The notes: generated from the letters alone by a model not told the origin. 18,611 nt of DNA from an uncultured Eubacteriales bacterium (GCA_900544965.1 UQXE01000032.1:1-18611); one strand, 5' to 3'. Positions 1-6,801 are shown, counted from the first letter of the stretch. Made by a program: numbers and translations.

Positions 1-86
1 AAAAATAACAGTTTGCGCAGCCGTCACTTATTTTATAACAGCCCGTCCACGGCTCCCAGTTCATAGTCGGCCTCCTTTATTATCCG

Positions 87-352
87 CTAAAATATCAGAT
101 GGGTCAGCAACATACGATAACCGTTTGGCTCCGAGCCCAGTGGTATGGGCATTGTTGTCGCTCCCAACAATTCGCCCTTGATGGAAAACCGTCGAACGCA
201 AGCGATAGGGTTCGGCAGGCATTCGGTATGAGTGTGTATTGGGGAAGGAACGTATCCTTCTCCGGGAGCACGACATTATAATACTGGATATATTTTTCAA
301 GTCCCATATGGGATGGCAAAGCATTGAATTGCTTATCCTTTTGAAGAATCAA
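87..352 (-). pseudogene. AraC-type regulator effector-domain remnant
   Basis: The frame opens at a TTG (352) with AGGAGG seven bases upstream; an in-frame ATG at 409 has no ribosome site. The first part reads ...GLEKYIQYYNVVLPEKD... then LIPNACRTLSLAFDG, which resembles the N-terminal sensing domain found ahead of the HTH in some AraC-family regulators. After 'FDG' the frame breaks: adding one T to the TTTT run near 183-187 restores FSIKGELLGATTMPIPLGSE and NGYRMLLTHLIF before a stop at 87-89. The domain therefore ends after about 88 residues, with no helix-turn-helix seen in the 86 bases left in the window. I see the frameshift and truncation directly. The family assignment rests on the 'YIQYY...LIPNAC...GATTMPI' pattern and is moderate. 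It is probably non-functional. Confidence 0.45.
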
Positions 353-459
353 ACGGCTTCCTCCTGCCTCTAAATAAAATTTCAAGCCAAAGTTTCCGCC
401 TCGCTCCATTGTGGAAAGTGAAATGAGTGATCAAATAATCAATAAACTTATGACATATC

Positions 460-555
460 TCATTTCTTGTTCCATTCACGGAATTTTTTGATCAGTATGT
501 TACGTACCACAATGGCGACAATCGCTAATGCGACAAATCCAATGACTTCCCACAT
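460..555 (-). CDS. 31-residue single-span membrane peptide, last gene of the GntR/ABC operon
   Basis: This is a complete ATG-to-TGA frame of 31 codons, with AGGGAG (563-568) seven bases before the start. It begins 13 bases after the stop of the ABC permease. The peptide has an acidic/aromatic N-terminus (MWEV), about 18 hydrophobic residues (IGFVALAIVAIVV) and a strongly basic tail (RNILIKKFREWNKK). That is the layout of a one-helix inner-membrane protein with its C-terminus inside. Hydrophobic periodicity, basic tail, ribosome site and operon position all support a real gene; chance ORFs rarely have all four. I do not recognise a family. By position it could be an accessory subunit or stabiliser of the upstream ABC-2 exporter, or a small stress peptide; that role is inference. 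Confidence 0.65.
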   Translation of the reverse strand: MWEVIGFVALAIVAIVVRNILIKKFREWNKK

Positions 556-568
556 AGCTATTCTCCCT

Positions 569-1219
569 TCACGCTCTTTTTTTCTGTACAATTTGTATGG
601 ACGCCGTTACCGACAGAACGATGACGAGCGCCATAGCGCCTACACCACCCAATAGCGGCAAGGCGCTGTTTTGCAGGAAACCCAGGTCAAAGCTGTTTGC
701 GTCTCCCATAAGCAGCCGGACAATATAGTAAAACAGCAAAAAGCCAACTGTCGGAACAACCATGAACATCTTGCCCTTGATGGAGCCGAAGCGGTAATAG
801 CCCGGAATCTGGACGCCTGCATAAATGCAGAACAGTATAGCGCAAAGAAGGAAGGTTCCCAGTATTTCTGGCAGGGTTAGGGCAGTATTCTTAAACCGCA
901 GAATAACCGCCTGTACGCCCAGTGTGACCAGCAGGGCCAGAAAGCCCATCGCAAATATGATCAGGTATCTTCCAGCAACCAGGGCGCTTTTTTTCGCTGG
1001 GAGGAAGCCGTAGAAGCGTTCCATACTGTTCTTTTCCACCACGGAAAAGGTGTAGCCGGTGGTCATGGCCATGACCGTGGCGGCAAAGGACAGCCCCTCA
1101 AAGAGCGTGCCTGTAAAAAAAGTGATGAGCAGCGGCACCAGCAGCACCAGCAGCATGGATTTCAAGTAGGGTTTGAGAAGCAGGTAGTCCAGCTTCATAC
1201 ATTTCATGGAAAGGTTCAT
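569..1219 (-). CDS. ABC-2 type exporter permease (ABC2_membrane_5-like)
   Basis: A 216-residue integral membrane protein with about six hydrophobic segments: residues around 17-35 (LKSMLLVLLVPLLITFF), 43-56, 84-104, 117-135, 151-170 and 189-208. A conserved-looking cytoplasmic stretch (VEKNSMERFYGFLPAKKS, about 61-78) precedes the third helix, a pattern typical of the short ABC2_membrane_5 permeases paired with GntR-regulated ATPases. Its ATG overlaps the ATPase stop by four bases (ATGA), so the two are translationally coupled and presumably form one transporter. Substrate cannot be read from the sequence; relatives in Firmicutes are linked to cell-envelope antibiotic stress. It is followed directly by the 31-residue membrane peptide. 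Function as permease is confident, substrate unknown. Confidence 0.85.
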   Translation of the reverse strand: MNLSMKCMKLDYLLLKPYLKSMLLVLLVPLLITFFTGTLFEGLSFAATVMAMTTGYTFSVVEKNSMERFYGFLPAKKSALVAGRYLIIFAMGFLALLVTLGVQAVILRFKNTALTLPEILGTFLLCAILFCIYAGVQIPGYYRFGSIKGKMFMVVPTVGFLLFYYIVRLLMGDANSFDLGFLQNSALPLLGGVGAMALVIVLSVTASIQIVQKKRA

Positions 1220-2082
1220 CTTTGCGCCTCCTTCTCAGCCTGTCGGCTTACAAACACTACGATATCATCAATCGTCGCTTGCAGGGCGTCAGCCTGCATA
1301 TCTTCCGGTATATCCTGCGTTCGAATGAGCGCTTCGTACCCTGTGGCAAAGGTTCTGGTTCCGATCATATGGTTTTTAAGTTCCGGCGTCAATGCCTTTT
1401 TGTCCCCGCTGACAATGCGGTATCCCTCGACAAAGTCCTCCTTGCTGCCTGTAAAAATCATCTTGCCCAGGTTGATATAGGTGATATAGTCCGCGATCTT
1501 CTCAAGGTCGCTGGTGATATGGGTGGAGAAAAGAACACTGTGCCGCCCGTCCTCAATATAGCCCGAAAGAATCTTCAACAACTCGTCACGTGAAACCGGA
1601 TCGAGGCCGCTGGTCGGTTCATCCAGAATCAGGAGCTTCGCGTCATAGGAAAAGGTGCAGGCCAGCATGAGCTTCATCTGCATCCCTTTGGAAAGTTCCT
1701 TGACGCGTTTCTCCTTTGCGATACGAAATTTTGAGAGCATGGACCAATAGGTTTCGCTGTTCCACCCGATGTAGAAAAGAGAGTATGCCTTTTCCACATC
1801 GGTCATGCTCCACTCATCTACAAAGTAGCTGTTGTCAAACACCACGCCGATGTCCCGCTTAATCTCCTGCTCCTGTGCGATATGGTCTTTTCCGAATACG
1901 GTTATGCTGCCGCTGTCGGGCTCGACCATATTGAGGATGGATTTGATGGTCGTTGTTTTGCCCGACCCATTGGGGCCAATCAGCCCCATGATAAACCCCT
2001 CCGGCAGACGGAAGGAGATATTGTCAAGGGTAAAATCCGTATAGGTTTTAGAGAGCGCTGTTACTTCCAGCATATTATTCAT
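1216..2082 (-). CDS. ABC transporter ATP-binding protein (YtrB/BcrA-like)
   Basis: A 288-residue single nucleotide-binding domain that would power the ABC-2 permease encoded next. Visible motifs are Walker A GPNGSGKTT (residues 36-44), a degenerate signature LSKGM (130-134) in place of LSGGQ, Walker B LLILDEP (150-156), D-loop SGLD (158-161) and the switch histidine in STHITSDL (H188). The LSKGM signature and a roughly 80-residue C-terminal extension fit exporters of the drug/antibiotic-response type rather than importers. AAGGAGG lies seven bases before the ATG, and the start overlaps the end of the GntR gene by eight bases, so regulator and transporter are cotranscribed. All catalytic residues are present, so it is expected to be active. 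Confidence 0.92.
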   Translation of the reverse strand: MNNMLEVTALSKTYTDFTLDNISFRLPEGFIMGLIGPNGSGKTTTIKSILNMVEPDSGSITVFGKDHIAQEQEIKRDIGVVFDNSYFVDEWSMTDVEKAYSLFYIGWNSETYWSMLSKFRIAKEKRVKELSKGMQMKLMLACTFSYDAKLLILDEPTSGLDPVSRDELLKILSGYIEDGRHSVLFSTHITSDLEKIADYITYINLGKMIFTGSKEDFVEGYRIVSGDKKALTPELKNHMIGTRTFATGYEALIRTQDIPEDMQADALQATIDDIVVFVSRQAEKEAQR

Positions 2083-2458
2083 GGTGAGTCCTCCTTAATT
2101 GTTCTTGAAACAGAGTACATATTTCTTCCTCGGCGGCCCCTGCCTTCCGTGCCTTTTGAATCGCCTGCCCCATAAGTGATTTCGCTTCATCAAGCAGATG
2201 TCTCCTGATGATCTCCAAACTTTTTTCGGCAACGAAACAGCCCTTGCCCTGAACCGTTTCCAGATATCCCTCGTTCTCCAGCTCCGTATAGGCGCGGTTG
2301 ACGGTCAAAACCCCCACCTTGAGTTCCTTTGCCAAGGATCGGAGGGAAGGCAGCGTATCGCCGGGCACAAGCTCGCCGCTTAAAATATCGTGAACAATCT
2401 GGCGCTTGATTTGTTCATAGATAGGGCCTTCATAGCTGTTGGATACGGTAATCTTCAC
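2075..2458 (-). CDS. GntR-family transcriptional regulator, YtrA subfamily
   Basis: A short GntR repressor of 127 residues. The N-terminal winged helix is clear: GPIYEQIKRQIVHDILSGEL, then PGDTLPSLRSLAKELKVG and TVNRAYTELENEGYLE, ending in the QGKGCFV wing. Only about 45 helical residues follow, the hallmark of the YtrA subfamily, which lacks a large ligand domain and typically controls an ABC operon downstream. I chose the GTG at 2458 because GGAGGA sits just before it and the protein then begins MKITVSNSYEGPIYEQ; a longer frame runs 27 codons upstream but crosses the promoter. It is the first gene of the operon and is very likely autoregulated through the palindrome at 2493-2522. Confidence 0.9.
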   Translation of the reverse strand: MKITVSNSYEGPIYEQIKRQIVHDILSGELVPGDTLPSLRSLAKELKVGVLTVNRAYTELENEGYLETVQGKGCFVAEKSLEIIRRHLLDEAKSLMGQAIQKARKAGAAEEEICTLFQEQLRRTHHE

Positions 2459-2492
2459 GGCTCCTCCTTCCCATGCGACAGCACATAGTGTT

Positions 2493-2539
2493 ACACTGTT
2501 ATAGTTATCAGTATAACAGTGTGCGCATTTTAATGTCAA
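2493..2539 (-). promoter_or_regulatory. Promoter and palindromic operator of the GntR/ABC operon
   Basis: On the minus strand a perfect -35 TTGACA (2534-2539) and a -10 TATACT (2510-2515) are separated by 18 bases. A perfect 11-bp inverted repeat, ACACTGTTATA (2493-2503) and TATAACAGTGT (2512-2522) with an 8-base spacer, covers the -10 and the start-site region. Repressor binding there would block RNA polymerase. YtrA-type GntR proteins bind such palindromes in their own promoters, so assignment to the adjacent regulator is well supported inference. Confidence 0.85.
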
Positions 2540-2570
2540 GATGGTATTACTGGAAGCAAGAGGCTCAAAT

Positions 2571-2599
2571 TTGTATTATAGAGATCATTATAGTAGAAT
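2571..2599 (+). promoter_or_regulatory. Promoter of the Crp/Fnr regulator gene
   Basis: TTGTAT (2571-2576), a 17-base spacer, and TAGAAT (2594-2599) make a good sigma-A promoter that predicts transcription starting near 2606. It is divergent from the GntR promoter 32 bp away, and the two share an AT-rich intergenic region. The predicted start lies just upstream of the palindrome at 2614-2631, which would be transcribed. Confidence 0.6.
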
Positions 2600-2613
2600 A
2601 GGCGCAAGACTTC

Positions 2614-2631
2614 ACGTTGCTCACGCAACGT
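2614..2631 (+). promoter_or_regulatory. Perfect 18-bp palindrome in the Crp/Fnr leader, probable autoregulatory site
   Basis: ACGTTGC, TCAC, GCAACGT: a perfect 7-bp inverted repeat with a 4-base centre, ending five bases before the Crp/Fnr start codon. Crp/Fnr dimers bind two-fold sites of about this size with half-sites separated by 4-6 bases. The position, downstream of the predicted transcription start, suggests repression of its own gene. As RNA it would form a short hairpin where the ribosome site should be. Confidence 0.55.
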
Positions 2632-2636
2632 AATAC

Positions 2637-3314
2637 ATGGTGGAGAAAAAGGATGTTTTAGAAAGCGCAGCGCTGTTTGCCGGGATCAAACCGGAGTTGA
2701 TCCTGGGGCTGCTTCGCTGCATCGGCGCCAGAGAGGTGAAGGTCCCAAAGGGCGGCCGTATTATCAAGGAGGGCGAGCCGGCCGCTCAGTTCGGTATACT
2801 CCTGTCCGGCAGCGGGCGGTCAGTCAAGACCTACGCCGAGGGCCGCGTAATCCTCATCATGCTTTTATCTCCGGGCAGCAAGATCGGTGTGCTGCGCTCC
2901 GCCTGTCCGGATCACATAAGCCCGGTGTCGGTGCAGGCGGACGAAGATTCAAGCATCCTGATGGTCTGGTTTGCCGGCCTGATGGCGCGTTGCGCCGAGC
3001 ACCGCCCCCAGCATGAGCGGCTGATTCAAAACTATGCGGGCGTCGTCGCCCGGAAGGGCCTTATTCTGCATGAGCGGAGCGACTGCCTGCTGCGGCCCAC
3101 CGTTCGGGAGAAAATCATGGCCTATTTGAACCGGGCGTCCCGTGAACAGGGTGGTTTTTCTATCAAGATGCCTCCGGACCGCAGCGCCATGGCCGAATAC
3201 CTCAATGTGGATCGCAGCGCCCTATCCCGAGAGCTGTCCAGCATGAAGCGTGACGGCCTGATCAATTATTATAAAAGCAACTTTGAATTAAAATATGGAG
3301 ATAATAACGGATGA
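2637..3314 (+). CDS. Crp/Fnr-family transcriptional regulator
   Basis: A 225-residue two-domain regulator. Residues about 12-110 form the cyclic-nucleotide-binding-like beta barrel (IIKEGEPAAQFGILLSGSGRSVKTYAEGR). After a long helix a C-terminal winged helix (about 150-220) contains PPDRSAMAEYLNVDRSALSRELSSMKRDGLI, the characteristic clostridial Crp/Fnr recognition region. The barrel lacks the cAMP-contacting residues of Crp and the four-cysteine pattern of Fnr, so its signal is unknown; scattered cysteines (about positions 27, 90, 122 and 150) do not form a recognisable cluster motif. An in-frame stop six bases before the ATG fixes the upstream limit. No clear ribosome site precedes it, and the leader palindrome occupies that place, so translation may be weak or structure-controlled. 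Its targets are not evident. Confidence 0.9.
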   Translation: MVEKKDVLESAALFAGIKPELILGLLRCIGAREVKVPKGGRIIKEGEPAAQFGILLSGSGRSVKTYAEGRVILIMLLSPGSKIGVLRSACPDHISPVSVQADEDSSILMVWFAGLMARCAEHRPQHERLIQNYAGVVARKGLILHERSDCLLRPTVREKIMAYLNRASREQGGFSIKMPPDRSAMAEYLNVDRSALSRELSSMKRDGLINYYKSNFELKYGDNNG

Positions 3315-3325
3315 AGGAGAATTTT

Positions 3326-3415
3326 ATGTGCACGTTTGATTATACCAAATCGTCGGCCGCGCTGCCGACGCCTGGAATGGGGGGAGAACATGAAGACAAT
3401 CGCGATTATCGATGA
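3326..3415 (+). CDS. Short frame, likely truncated gene start ahead of the response regulator
   Basis: A 29-codon frame beginning MCTFDYTKSSAALPTPG, with a strong AAGGAG six bases before its ATG, starts 11 bases after the Crp/Fnr stop. It runs 26 bases into the response-regulator gene in another frame. The good start and abrupt end suggest the head of a longer gene whose remainder was lost when the two-component cluster was joined here, or a leader peptide coupled to the regulator. The first residues faintly recall the N-terminus of Fic-family proteins, but 17 residues cannot settle this. A 7-bp stem-loop (CGTCGGC at 3351-3357 with GCCGACG at 3364-3370) lies inside it. Confidence 0.35.
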   Translation: MCTFDYTKSSAALPTPGMGGEHEDNRDYR

Positions 3416-4055
3416 CGATATCCCCATCGGCGATATGCTGGAGGAAATTCTGCGCAAGGAGGGGCATGACGTACTGAGGGCCTATTCGGGTACGGAGGCC
3501 TTGTATCTTCTCTCCCGGCGCCGGCCGGATCTGGTGCTGCTGGATCTGATGCTGCCGGGGCTCCCTGGGGAAGAGGTCCTTCCCAAAATTCAAGGGATTC
3601 CGGTCATTGTCGTAAGCGCCAAGGTCGGGATTGACGACAAGGTAAGCCTGCTTTTGGGTGGAGCCGCCGATTACGTCACCAAGCCCTTCGACGTCAAGGA
3701 GCTGCTGGCCCGCGTTGCCGTTCAGTTGCGGCAGGGCTCGGATTCGGCGCACGCGCCGGTTTATGAGGCCGGCGATCTTCGCCTGGACACCCTTTCACAC
3801 GAGACAACCGTCGGGGGCGTGCCCGTCTATCTTACGAAAACAGAATACGCGATACTCAAGCTGCTTCTCCAGCATTCCGGAAAGGCCATTGCCAAGGCGG
3901 TTATTTTAGACCGGATCAGCGAGGACACGCCGGACTGTACAGACAACTCCTTAAAGCAGCATGTCAGCAATCTGCGGCAAAAGCTCCGGGACGCCGGAGG
4001 GAAGGACTATATTGAGGCGGTATGGGGGATCGGCTTTAAACTGACGGAATCCTAA
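3390..4055 (+). CDS. OmpR/PhoB-family response regulator
   Basis: A 221-residue regulator with a complete receiver domain: acidic pocket IIDDD (residues 6-10), phospho-acceptor D52 in LVLLDLMLPG, switch serine in VVSAK (S76) and K98 in YVTKPF. It ends in an OmpR-type winged helix (about 125-221) with LTKTEYAILKLLLQHSGKAI and DNSLKQHVSNLRQKL before the terminal wing YIEAVWGIGFKL. The ATG at 3390 follows GGGGGAG by four bases; longer in-frame extensions lack a ribosome site. It heads a regulator - ATPase - permease - kinase cluster of the bacitracin/lantibiotic-resistance style and is expected to be phosphorylated by the kinase at 5888-6772. The TCTTKAC repeats just downstream are its likely targets. 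Confidence 0.93.
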   Translation: MKTIAIIDDDIPIGDMLEEILRKEGHDVLRAYSGTEALYLLSRRRPDLVLLDLMLPGLPGEEVLPKIQGIPVIVVSAKVGIDDKVSLLLGGAADYVTKPFDVKELLARVAVQLRQGSDSAHAPVYEAGDLRLDTLSHETTVGGVPVYLTKTEYAILKLLLQHSGKAIAKAVILDRISEDTPDCTDNSLKQHVSNLRQKLRDAGGKDYIEAVWGIGFKLTES

Positions 4056-4057
4056 AA

Positions 4058-4115
4058 TCTTGACGGTTTCTTTACTCTTTTCTTGACCGCCTTCTTGACG
4101 ATTTTCCGGTAGACT
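4058..4115 (+). promoter_or_regulatory. Direct-repeat response-regulator boxes and promoter of the ABC operon
   Basis: Four near-identical direct repeats, TCTTGAC, TCTTTAC, TCTTGAC and TCTTGAC, start at 4058, 4069, 4081 and 4093. The spacing is 11, 12 and 12 bp, one helical turn, as in the tandem heptamer sites bound head-to-tail by OmpR/PhoB regulators. A plausible -10 (TAGACT, 4110-4115) follows with no proper -35; the last repeats lie where a -35 would be. This is the arrangement of an activator-dependent promoter. The transporter start codon is 30 bp further on. Confidence 0.65.
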
Positions 4116-4145
4116 TTGGTCATCAAAAAGAAGGAGGCAAACCCC

Positions 4146-5060
4146 ATGGAATATGTATTGGAGGCAAAAGGGCTTTGCAAGCAATACAAAAGCTTCAAAG
4201 CGCTAAACAGCCTTTCCATGCGCGTCCCAAAAGGGGCGATTTATGGATTCGTCGGCAAAAACGGGGCCGGCAAAACGACTCTAATCCGGCTCATCTGCGG
4301 CTTACAGCAGCCCACATACGGGGAGTATACCCTGTATGGTCTCAGCAGCCAAGAGGCTGAAATCACACAATCCCGCCGTCGGATGGGGGCCGTTGTTGAG
4401 ACGCCATCCATCTATATGGATTTGACCGCCGCCGACAATCTCAAGGAGCAGTACCGCGTGCTGGGGCTGCCGTCCTATGACAGCATTCCGGAACTCTTGA
4501 AGCTGGTGGGCCTTGAAAACACAGGGAAAAAGAAGGCCAGGAATTTTTCCCTTGGGATGCGCCAGCGGCTGGGCATTGCCGTCGCCCTTGCCGGGGCTCC
4601 GGACTTTCTCGTCCTGGATGAGCCAGTCAACGGCCTGGACCCCCAGGGCATTATCGAAATACGGGAGCTGATTCTCAGGCTCAACCGGGAGCATGGAATC
4701 ACCGTGCTCATCTCCAGCCATATTCTAGACGAACTGTCCAAGCTGGCCACCCATTACGGCTTTATCGAAGGCGGCCGCATGGTAAAGGAAATCAGCGCCG
4801 TTGAACTGGAGGCCGCCTGCCGCAAATGCGTCCGCCTGGAGGTATCGGATGTGAAGATCCTTTGCCGTGTGCTGGACGGCATGAAGCTGGAATACAACAT
4901 CCTCTCCGATACCGCGGCGGATATTTTCGCCAAGGTAAACGTGTCGAAGCTGACGGCCGCCCTCTCCAAGGAAGGCTGCGAGGTGATTTCCATGCAGGAA
5001 CGGGATGAAAGCCTGGAAAGCTACTATGTTGGTTTGGTGGGGGGTGGCAATCATGACTAA
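4146..5060 (+). CDS. BcrA-like ABC transporter ATP-binding protein
   Basis: A 304-residue ATPase of the bacitracin/lantibiotic-export type. Motifs: Walker A GKNGAGKTT (residues 37-45), signature FSLGM (134-138, the BcrA-style variant of LSGGQ), Walker B FLVLDEP (154-160), D-loop NGLD (162-165) and the switch histidine in ISSHILDEL (H192). A C-terminal domain of about 90 residues follows, as in BcrA relatives. AAGGAGG at 4131-4137 selects the ATG at 4146. It overlaps the permease gene by eight bases and is expected to energise export, or removal from the membrane, of a peptide antibiotic or envelope-active compound. The substrate is inferred only from family and cluster type. Confidence 0.92.
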   Translation: MEYVLEAKGLCKQYKSFKALNSLSMRVPKGAIYGFVGKNGAGKTTLIRLICGLQQPTYGEYTLYGLSSQEAEITQSRRRMGAVVETPSIYMDLTAADNLKEQYRVLGLPSYDSIPELLKLVGLENTGKKKARNFSLGMRQRLGIAVALAGAPDFLVLDEPVNGLDPQGIIEIRELILRLNREHGITVLISSHILDELSKLATHYGFIEGGRMVKEISAVELEAACRKCVRLEVSDVKILCRVLDGMKLEYNILSDTAADIFAKVNVSKLTAALSKEGCEVISMQERDESLESYYVGLVGGGNHD

Positions 5061-5877
5061 GCTGTTATCCGCGAATTTCTTTCGCCTCAAAAAGAACAAA
5101 TGCTTCTGGGTCTGCATGATTTTCATGCTTGCGGCGGGCGTCTTTTTCCCCGTCATGCGCTATGTCGATATGCAGAAATCCGGCACGGTCAATACTCTGG
5201 ACAACGGTTTTTTTGCCTGCGCGTTGTTTATCGGCGTCCTGGCTTCTGTTTTTTGCAGCTTATTTATCGGAACGGAATACAGCGACGGCACGATTCGCAA
5301 CAAAGTGGTGGTTGGTCAAAAACGCTCGGCGATCTATCTGTCCAATCTGATCACCTGCGCGGCGGCCGGCGTGGCGATGTGCCTGGCGTTCTTTCTCCCT
5401 TACCTGGGCTTGGGCATGCCGCTGTTGGGCTTTTTCACGGCGGATGTGAAGGTCATACTTCTCTTTACCCTGGCGGTTTTCGCCCTTTGCATCTCTTTCA
5501 ACGCGATTTTTACCATGATCGCCATGCTCAATCAAAACAAGGCTGTAGTCGCCGTGACCTGTATCCTGAGCGCCTTTGTGCTCCTTGGCGCGGGCGCTTA
5601 TATCAATGCCCGGCTGGACGAACCGAAGACCTATCCCAGCTACAATATAAGCGGCGAAGAAACCGCTTCCACGGTAATTGAAAATCCGGATTATTTGGAA
5701 GGAACCGAGCGGGACGTTTATCAGTTCCTGTATGACTTTTTCCCAGGCGGCCAGGCTGTGCAGTGCTCGACCATGGAAGCCGTCCACCCGCCCATGCTGC
5801 CCGTCTATTCAGCCGTGATCGTCGTTTTGACGACGGGCTTGGGGCTATTTTTCTTCCGGCGAAAAGATCTGAAGTAA
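5053..5877 (+). CDS. ABC-2 family permease of the BcrA-like exporter
   Basis: A 274-residue membrane protein with about six hydrophobic segments. The first (CFWVCMIFMLAAGVFFPV, near residues 17-34) is followed by a long loop. Segment two (FFACALFIGVLASVFCSLF) leads into FIGTEYSDGTIRNKVVVGQKR, a motif common to ABC-2 permeases that seats against the ATPase. Three further helices, a loop of about 80 residues (about 172-250) rich in acidic and aromatic residues, and a final helix (YSAVIVVLTTGLGLFFF) ending in RRKDLK complete it. The extended loop before the last helix is the usual place for substrate sensing in such exporters. The ATG lies inside the ATPase stop region, so translation is coupled; the kinase follows after 10 bases. 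Confidence 0.88.
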   Translation: MTKLLSANFFRLKKNKCFWVCMIFMLAAGVFFPVMRYVDMQKSGTVNTLDNGFFACALFIGVLASVFCSLFIGTEYSDGTIRNKVVVGQKRSAIYLSNLITCAAAGVAMCLAFFLPYLGLGMPLLGFFTADVKVILLFTLAVFALCISFNAIFTMIAMLNQNKAVVAVTCILSAFVLLGAGAYINARLDEPKTYPSYNISGEETASTVIENPDYLEGTERDVYQFLYDFFPGGQAVQCSTMEAVHPPMLPVYSAVIVVLTTGLGLFFFRRKDLK

Positions 5878-5887
5878 AGGAGTTCTC

Positions 5888-6772
5888 ATGGAATTTTGGT
5901 TATGGGCCGCTGTCGGCATATTGGCAGGCGTCGTCCTTGCCCTTGTGATCAAGCTGTTTCTCATGCGAAAGACGGCGCGGGAAATTGAAGAGGGATTTGC
6001 CCGGCGGCTTACAGCCGATACCAACACCTTGATTTCGATTTCTCATCAGGATAAAACGATGCGCCGGCTGACTGAGAGCATCAATCGTTCCCTGCGCAGC
6101 TTGCGCAGGGAACGCCGTCGGTTTCAGCAGGGCGATTTGGAGCTAAAAGAGGCCGTAACCAATATTTCGCACGACCTGCGTACACCCCTGACCGCTATCT
6201 GCGGGTATCTCGACCTCTTAGAGCAGGAAGAGAAGTCTCAGAATGTACAGCGGTACCTATCCCAAATTGAAGATCGCACAATGGCACTCAGACAGCTGAC
6301 GGAAGAACTGTTCTGCTATTCGGTGCTCTCTTGCGCTCAGGAAGACTCCATCGAGAAAGTGGATTTGTGCCGGTTATTGGAGGAGTCCCTTCTGTCCTTC
6401 TATGGCGCCATGCGGCAAAAAGGGATTCATCCAGAAATTGAGATGCCGGATGAAAAGATGGAACGGATGCTCTCTCCCTCCGCGGTCAGCCGGGTTTTCG
6501 GCAATATCCTGAGCAACGCCATGAAATACAGCGACGGTGATTTGCGTGTCGTGATGGATACAAACGGGACCGTCGCCTTTTCCAATCGGTGCGGGACGAT
6601 GGATCCTGTAACGGTGGGCCGCCTGTTCGACCGCTTCTATACCGTGGAAACCGCCCATAACTCCACAGGGCTGGGCCTTTCCATTGCCAAGCTTTTAACC
6701 GAGCGCATGGGTGGAACCATTCAGGCGCACTATCGGGAAGGAAGACTGGCCATTATGGTTTCCTTCCCATGA
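5888..6772 (+). CDS. Sensor histidine kinase with a single membrane anchor
   Basis: A 294-residue kinase. One transmembrane helix (residues 4-26) is followed directly by a cytoplasmic linker and coiled region, so there is no extracellular sensor domain. Such kinases usually read the state of an associated ABC transporter, which fits its place after the permease. The dimerisation/phosphotransfer helix has H95 in NISHDLRTPLTAICGYLDLL. The ATP-binding domain has the N-box VFGNILSNAMKYS (about 203-215) and G2 box NSTGLGLSIAK (258-268), but the usual DxGxG G1 motif is replaced by FSNRCGTMDP, as in several VanS/BcrS-like kinases. AAGGAG precedes the ATG. It probably phosphorylates the regulator at 3390-4055. 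A striking DNA hairpin lies in codons 67-76. Confidence 0.92.
   Translation: MEFWLWAAVGILAGVVLALVIKLFLMRKTAREIEEGFARRLTADTNTLISISHQDKTMRRLTESINRSLRSLRRERRRFQQGDLELKEAVTNISHDLRTPLTAICGYLDLLEQEEKSQNVQRYLSQIEDRTMALRQLTEELFCYSVLSCAQEDSIEKVDLCRLLEESLLSFYGAMRQKGIHPEIEMPDEKMERMLSPSAVSRVFGNILSNAMKYSDGDLRVVMDTNGTVAFSNRCGTMDPVTVGRLFDRFYTVETAHNSTGLGLSIAKLLTERMGGTIQAHYREGRLAIMVSFP
6086..6114. repeat. Perfect 13-bp stem / 3-base loop hairpin inside the kinase gene
   Basis: CGTTCCCTGCGCA, loop GCT, TGCGCAGGGAACG: a perfect inverted repeat in the linker before the phospho-acceptor helix, encoding the arginine-rich RSLRSLRRER. It would form a very stable mRNA hairpin in the last gene of the operon. Confidence 0.9.
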
Positions 6773-6801
6773 GCTAAAAAAGGTCTCAAAGCGGTAGCTC
6801 C

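Noticed and set aside
671..1013. Plus-strand frames opposite the permease and ATPase genes
   Set aside because: They are antisense shadows of clear membrane and ATPase coding sequence, with no ribosome sites or domain patterns.
6771..6800. GAGCTA/TAGCTC as a terminator between kinase and Rrf2 genes
   Set aside because: Only six pairs with an 18-base loop and no T-run on either side; too weak.
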